Part shown: piece after piece, positions 58,452 through 64,000 of the stretch
How positions within the stretch are numbered: the first letter of the stretch is position 1
How the letters are laid out: every line of letters starts with the position of its first letter
NCBI RefSeq assembly: GCF_905475395.1
Contig: NC_058342.1
Location: forward strand, 27,128,640-27,192,639
Origin: Chrysoperla carnea
Taxonomy: Eukaryota; Arthropoda; Insecta; Neuroptera; Chrysopidae
Direction: 5' to 3'
DNA length: 64,000 nt
The notes under the pieces: generated by a model
What the model saw: the letters and a program-made list of their open reading frames with translations, nothing else
Told to the model about the DNA's origin: nothing
Databases searched by the model: none
Translations under genes and position numbers: made by a program

Positions 58452-58844
58452 CAGTCAAACCTGAATAAGCGAGAGTTCAAGGGAGTACAATCTCATTCTC
58501 GATTATAGATGTTTCTCACTAACCCGAGTTTGTCGCTATTGCAGATACATGGGTAGCGTTTCTCTCTTATAGACGTACGCAGTATTAACAAGTCACAGCA
58601 AGTACGAATGTAGTAAATATGTAGCTATAGTTCTTCCTAAATAATATAAATAAAAAAAACTCGACTGTCGCTTATAGAGGTATAGATAAGTAGCAATCTC
58701 ACTTATGGAGGTCCATGAGGGAAAAACGACTCTCTCTTACAGAAATTTCTGTTTCTCGCTAATAAAGGTTTTGGGAGTTTAAAATGACGGGTCCTGGCTA
58801 TTACTCTCACTTATAGAGTTTTCTCACTTACCCAGGTTTGACTG
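58452..58844. mobile_element. Pogo/Tc1-like MITE
   Basis: CAGTCAAACCTGAATAAG at the left and CTTACCCAGGTTTGACTG at the right are inverted; TA flanks both sides (58450-58451 and 58845-58846). The interior repeats ctcacttatagag-type motifs on both strands. Confidence 0.8.
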
Positions 58845-59412
58845 TAGTCACCTAATGGTTCAGGAGATTCAGTTCGAGATATCGTACTATCTGCTATGTT
58901 TCATCAAGATTTTATATTGTCACTCCAATCAGGAGAAGAGATATAAATCCCCAAAATTGAACTAATTTCGGGGAGTCTTTAAAAATAGATATGTATGGAT
59001 GGATTTACCCATCTCCTAGTTTAAATTTTTAACGACTTCGATTAGGTTTTAAATTTTTCTTTTGTTAACTCCAGCGAAAATCATGATGAGAATGGTTCGC
59101 TAAGAATCTTCTATGGGTATTTAGAGTATTGGCAGTATTTTTCTAAATACCTTGTACTTAGTGGCAGGATATTCTGTCAAGTACGGTGAACAAAAATCGT
59201 AGGAAAAGAAGAATAGTATTAATAATCGCTAAATGACATGACAAAGCTAACTATTACGTACTAAGTATAAGTTATATATACTCTAATATATAATAAGTAT
59301 ATGTGTATTTGTCTTGAATATACTGCGTCCTCTTTTTATTTGCTTTTGTCTTTTGTGTTTTGCCCAAAAGTCAAAATTTACTAAATTTGAAGCAGACAGC
59401 TTTTTTTTGTAA

Positions 59413-59772
59413 ATGGTGTTTTTAGAGGTTCGCATCTTTGAATTGGCAACACTCTTTTATTTGATAAATGATTTGACAGCAGATAGTTGCTTTGCATTTT
59501 GTTTGGTTTGCCATTTCATAATGAATAGACTCCAGCCAGAAGAACGCTTGCAAATTGTTGAAATGTATTATTTTTATGAAATATCCAAACTCCTTTTAGA
59601 TTATTTTCTTTGGGGATATGTAAAGTTACTTATCTACGCCGATAAACTACAGATTATTTCCCACTTGCAATACAAGTATATATTGGATGCCACGCGCGCA
59701 ATAGTCTCGAGGCAAGCTACTGGCGAAATACGACCGCAATTGCTGCGAAAAGTGTGTGAATATTGGACATAA
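59413..59772 (+). pseudogene. Internally deleted mariner-type transposase
   Basis: The frame holds a helix-turn-helix start (MNRLQPEERLQIVEMYYFYE) joined directly to the end of a DDE domain (LLDYFLWGYVKLLIYADKLQ ... LLRKVCEYWT). The catalytic middle, including the first two acidic residues, is missing, so it is dead, but both ends are well preserved. This pattern is common in elements that become MITEs. A remnant of the same 5' end lies at 774-850. Confidence 0.75.
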
Positions 59773-60088
59773 AAATTGCACTATCAAAATTATATTCAAA
59801 TATTAATGGCTGCAATAAATTTTCTTTCCAATAAAGCCAGTTTCATTGATATTAAAAATATTTTTCTTAGTTTGATTTGAATTTAAAGTTGTGAACTTTT
59901 AAAAAAACATCTAATACAAATTCAATGAATAGAACAATTATGTGAGAAGTCATAATTGTAATTACGATATTTATAATTAAGATTTTCAATTTTGATAACG
60001 AAATTGTTAGTGCTCTTTAAACGAATTGTAAAATTTAAAATCGTAAGTAAATTTTTTCAAGACATTGATGTCTAAAAAAATTTTCAGA

Positions 60089-60376
60089 TGTTAGATTAAG
60101 TTAGGTTATATTGGCTGTCCACGAGAGACACACTTAGGCTATAGAGCCCATTGTGTTACCTTATTTTACCACCTTTCCGCTGATAATTTCATTTATCAGC
60201 TTCTCAATTTCAGAAGCTGAGTGCACCTCCTTCATGCATATACCATGCACTAAACCAGCCCACCACAACTATTAATTAAATTAATTTTATTGCGACGGCG
60301 GGAATCGAACCCGCTACTCTAAGCATACCGCGGACGGAATTGCTTACGCCTTACCCAACTGAGCTAATTGGGCGAC
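60089..60376 (-). mobile_element. tRNA-derived SINE, copy 1
   Basis: The minus-strand head has A box (tagctcagttgg) and B box (gggttcgattccc) spaced as in a tRNA, then a shared body (ttaatagttgtggtgggctg) and a 3' end (tgtgtctctcgtggacagcc) closing in taacctaa. Confidence 0.85.
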
Positions 60377-60780
60377 TTCAGAAGTTGGTTCCAATGTGAT
60401 TTACGCAAAGCATTTAAATAACTCTTCACGTAATGTGTGACAATTGTTAGATTATCTTTCTGAAATCACATTTTCACATGAGACGAGCGCAGGGTGATTG
60501 TATAGGTGACTGACACTGCATTTGATTCGAAATGTGTTAAGCTAACGGTTTTAGTTTTACAATATAGATTTATAGTTCATAAAATGTGCTCATAAAACTT
60601 TATCATATATAAACTTTATCAAAATAGTTTTACTTTGAGAAACTTCAAAATCATTTTAAAGATAAATGTATACTAAAATGCTATTTTTTAGTACAATTAT
60701 AATAAAAATTAAAAAGAAACTGATAAAATTTAAAATAATTGAAATTTTAACGTTCTTATAGACATAAATAATGAAATTTT

Positions 60781-61052
60781 AAGGCGTAACCAATTCCGTC
60801 CAAGGTATGCTTAGGTTAGCGCGTTCGATTCCCGCCGTCACAACAAAATTAATTTAATTAATAGTTGTGATGGGCTGGTGTAGTGTATGGTATATGCATG
60901 AAGGAGGTGCACTCAGCCTCAAAAATTGAGCAGCTGATAAATGAAATTATCAGCGGAAAGGTGGTAAAACACATATATGGTAACACAATGGGCTCTCTAT
61001 ATAAGTGTGTCCTTCGTGGACAGCCAATATAACCTAAACTAACCTAACTTTT
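60781..61052 (+). mobile_element. tRNA-derived SINE, copy 2, head-truncated
   Basis: Starts after the A box (aaggcgtaaccaattccg), keeps the B box (gcgttcgattccc) and body, and ends in aacctaaactaacctaac. Inverted relative to copy 1, about 400 bp away. Confidence 0.8.
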
Positions 61053-61559
61053 ACGAAGAAAAAATATTATTTACCTGCTTAAGATACTGAAAGCTAAAAT
61101 TTCTACAGTGTTTGTAACCATCAAAAACAGTCATATTTTTTCCTTTTATGGTAAACTTTTTCATAGAATCAACCTATCAATCTTTTGTGGCAAAAATATA
61201 TGGGAACCATGCGCTTATAACGCTTGGCAGTTAATCGTGCCCTTTTCATCTTTTTCAAAAGATTAATTCTAGCATTACATATCTTTAGTTAGAGTCTTTA
61301 TAGTTAGCTAAGAATATTTCTCGCTCCATTTGAATGTTATTACCGGCAATCGGAAAAAATTGACCGAAAAAATAGACCCGGAGAATTGTTGTAATTACGA
61401 GTTGCTTGGGTTGAGTTTGTCGACTATATGGGAAACATCTTGACTCATTTCATAAACGTGTTAGTTCAGATTCAATTTTGATATCTTAGAGAAGAAGAAA
61501 GCGACGTATTCGCACCCTGCGTGAGTTTTATTGTAAGCGTTTCCATGGTAACGATACAC
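61053..61559. other. Spacer, no gene seen
   Basis: No exon, RNA gene or repeat boundary recognised. Confidence 0.35.
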
Positions 61560-61870
61560 TAGTTTAATTATAGAATTGTATGAATGCATATATAATTGTA
61601 TGGATTGCATTTATGACTTACATTGAAAATATTATTATCTCACAAATTTAAATAAATAATTATGATAATTTACATTTGAAAAATAATATTTGTGCAATTT
61701 GATTTCTTATGTTCACAATTTTTAATGCATTAAGTTTAATTAATTCGTGTTTTTCTATAATTTTAATTTGACATTTTCTATAGCATTAACATGCAAAGAA
61801 TTGCAAATTAGTCATAACAGCCTCCTTTATCGCCAAAATTTTTCACTGGATGGCAACGTTTTTATTATCC
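61560..61870. repeat. Interspersed repeat family F, copy 2
   Basis: Collinear with 41300-41640. Confidence 0.6.
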
Positions 61871-63092
61871 TTACCACGAATATTGCAAAAAATATACACT
61901 CCTCTGTGATTGTATGGTAAGTTTTTCATCGGGTTTCATCTAGTAAAGTAATACATATATAATATACAATCATAGATATTATTAATATAAATACTTTTGT
62001 CCAATAATAATAAAATTAATGAGTTTTAAAGTGTGTAGTGTGAAACAATATTTATAATAATCACTTGTAAAAAAATAAAAAAATATAAATACGTATATTT
62101 ATTTAAACAAAAAAGAAAGAAATTAAAAAAAAAGAATTTTTTATTTAAAGAATATTATTTGATTTAAATAGCTTTTTTGGCGGAATGTTTTCACAAAATT
62201 TTGACTAAAAAAAAACACAGAAAAAAAATGAAATAATTATATCAAATAATAAATTAATTTAAAATGTAAATATAATATAATTATTGAAAATATTTTTAAT
62301 AATAATATCTTCTTTTTTTTTTTAAATAATTTGGAATTATATTTTTGGTCAGGTATTGTTTGAATAATTATTTAATGTGCGACTGAGTTCATTTTTCATT
62401 AAAGTGTTGTTCTGCGATTTATATTATTTACGTTTGAATTTTTTAATAATATGTAAGTCAATATTTGAAATTAAAGTAAATAGATTTTAAGTAATAATTA
62501 GCTTAAGTCATAAATAATTATAATTAGCTTAAGTCATAAATAATTTACCTAGTTTATTCTGAGGTAAAACTTGAAATAATTTTGTAATATATAAAAAAAA
62601 AAAATTTACAATTCTTTCGAGATTACTTCATCATGGCAAAATGATAAAATTTTATTCTTATCCTAATCTCGAAATGATTGTCGCAAATAAATATATCATT
62701 CTAAAAATGATGTTTTTTTTAATTTTCGTATATTCGATTTTTTTCCGTAATGGATTTTCGTATCGATCCAATAATTTTAAATTGAAATAATTTATTTTTA
62801 TTAAATGTCCCAAGTCTTCTAACATATGAAAAATAACTTAACATAAATTCATTAATTAGAAAATGGAATGAATTTTTCGATTTTTCGAATGTTTCTTACT
62901 TTATTTTAAATTAAAAATTAATTAGTACTTAAAATTTGTCATTTTTTTTAATTTTTAAATTTTCTACGGTTCCGCTCAATAAAATAATATAGCATGTAGC
63001 TAAACGGAAATCCCATGTTAAGCTTGTTGAGGCGTTACAGAAAAGAAAGACCATTAACTTAAAATTTTGAGAAATTATTCCTAAACATTTTA
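61871..63092. other. Very AT-rich spacer, no gene seen
   Basis: Mostly A/T homopolymer stretches; a short duplication (taattagcttaagtcataaa) lies at about 62496-62545. Confidence 0.4.
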
Positions 63093-63370
63093 AGGGGGCA
63101 CTATTAGCTCAGTTGGTTAAGGCATAACCAATTCCGTCCGCGGTTTGCTTAAGGTAGTGGGTTTGATTCCCGCCGTCACAACAAAATTAATTTAATTAAT
63201 AGTTGTGATGGGCTGGTGTAGTGGGTATATGCATGCAGGAGGTGCACTCAGCCTCTGAAAATGAGGAGCTGATAAACGAAATTATGAACGGAAAGGGGAT
63301 AAAACCCATATATGGTATCACAATGGGCTCTATAGCCTAAGTGTGTCCTTCCTGGACAGCCAATATAACG
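63093..63370 (+). mobile_element. tRNA-derived SINE, copy 3, full-length
   Basis: Head with A box (tagctcagttgg) and B box (gggtttgattccc), then the same body and the LINE-like 3' end (cacaatgggctctatagcct ... gtgtccttcctggacagcc). The anticodon region is disordered, so not a functional tRNA gene. Confidence 0.85.
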
Positions 63371-63587
63371 TAAGCAAATATATGCCTTTTTTTGTTAATT
63401 TTTAAATTTTCTACGGTTTCGCTCAATAGATCAAATTAAAAAACGTTGGAATTATTCTTAAACATTTTAAGATGCAATTCAATTTTTTTAAATATTGAAA
63501 ATTATGCAAGATTTTTAAAAATAAATTAATATAGTTCTTCATCTTATGGGAATTAACAAAATTATAGTAAACATCTAATTTTCCAGT

Positions 63588-63940
63588 CCGGTTTTTATAT
63601 TAGAACAACTTATAGCAACTTGTAAAGTCAAGGTAGAATCTCCGTAAACCTACTTTTTTACTGAATGAAATTATAGGATAATGTTCAAAAGTTCTTAAGA
63701 TCTTATTTAAATTATGTGACTTTTAGTCAACTGGTACATTTAACTCCAAAAAAAAACCAATTTTGATAGCGAATATATTTTTTAATTGATAACAAACAAG
63801 TTTAGATTTAGCAATTCTTAAGAAGACGATTGTTTTTAACATTCATTCATAATTTTATTTCATTGTGTAAAAAAGTAGGTTTACGGAGATTCTACCTTGA
63901 CTTTACAAGTTGCTATAAGTTGTTCTAATATAAAAACCGG
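63588..63940. mobile_element. MITE with perfect 74-bp terminal inverted repeats
   Basis: 63588-63661 and 63867-63940 are exact reverse complements (starts CCGGTTTTTATATTAGAAC). The centre is 205 bp of AT-rich sequence without a frame. No clear target duplication. Confidence 0.75.
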
Positions 63941-64000
63941 CATTTTTGCATAATTTTCACATAATTAATTAATATTTATTACGACGAATTTTTTTGGTAG

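Noticed and set aside
60270-60376. Possible functional tRNA gene
   Set aside because: A and B boxes are present, but the sequence recurs with a shared non-tRNA body at 60781 and 63093; it is the head of a SINE.

Overview
The window reads as insect nuclear DNA: it is strongly AT-rich, has intron-containing genes, and is packed with transposon families. I cannot fix the order or species from sequence alone. It contains three conserved animal genes, one recently integrated parvovirus (densovirus-type) sequence, and a dense set of mostly non-autonomous mobile elements.

Layout. Positions 1089-5058 hold an endogenous ambisense densovirus. A capsid frame runs rightward from an internal viral terminal hairpin (1355-1856), and overlapping NS frames run leftward from 5058. 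A second, truncated copy of the NS 5' end lies on the other side of the hairpin, so the insert is a permuted, slightly longer-than-unit piece of a head-to-tail or circular viral form. The two 254-bp NS copies and the two 229-bp hairpin arms show no difference that I can see, which implies recent integration. The capsid region has a textbook -1 ribosomal frameshift arrangement: an in-frame TTTAAAC heptamer, a 7-nt spacer, a 7-bp stem and a 5-bp second stem forming an H-type pseudoknot. It leads exactly into an overlapping -1 frame. I think this is the most novel item in the window.

Positions 5059-19950 are gene-poor and consist of LINE ends, MITEs, two Helitrons, a Penelope-like GIY-YIG remnant and copies of an unclassified repeat (family A). 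RRP9/U3-55K, a WD40 protein of the U3 snoRNP, occupies 19951-24071 (+) in six exons. FAM8A1, an RDD-domain ER membrane protein linked to HRD1 ERAD, occupies 25664-28811 (+) in four exons. A voltage-gated calcium channel alpha2/delta subunit occupies 43736-29580 (-) in ten exons that splice to a continuous 1310-codon frame. The repeats between the exons of these genes are intronic. From 43737 to 64000 I see no host gene, only repeats: further family A copies, TTAA and TA target-site MITEs, Helitrons, two kinds of tRNA-derived SINE, an internally deleted transposase and a MITE with a perfect 74-bp inverted repeat.

The three host genes have unrelated jobs (rRNA processing, ER quality control, calcium-channel trafficking) and show no sign of acting together. 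The SINE family and the LINE 3' ends share their terminal sequence, which suggests that the LINE machinery mobilises the SINE.
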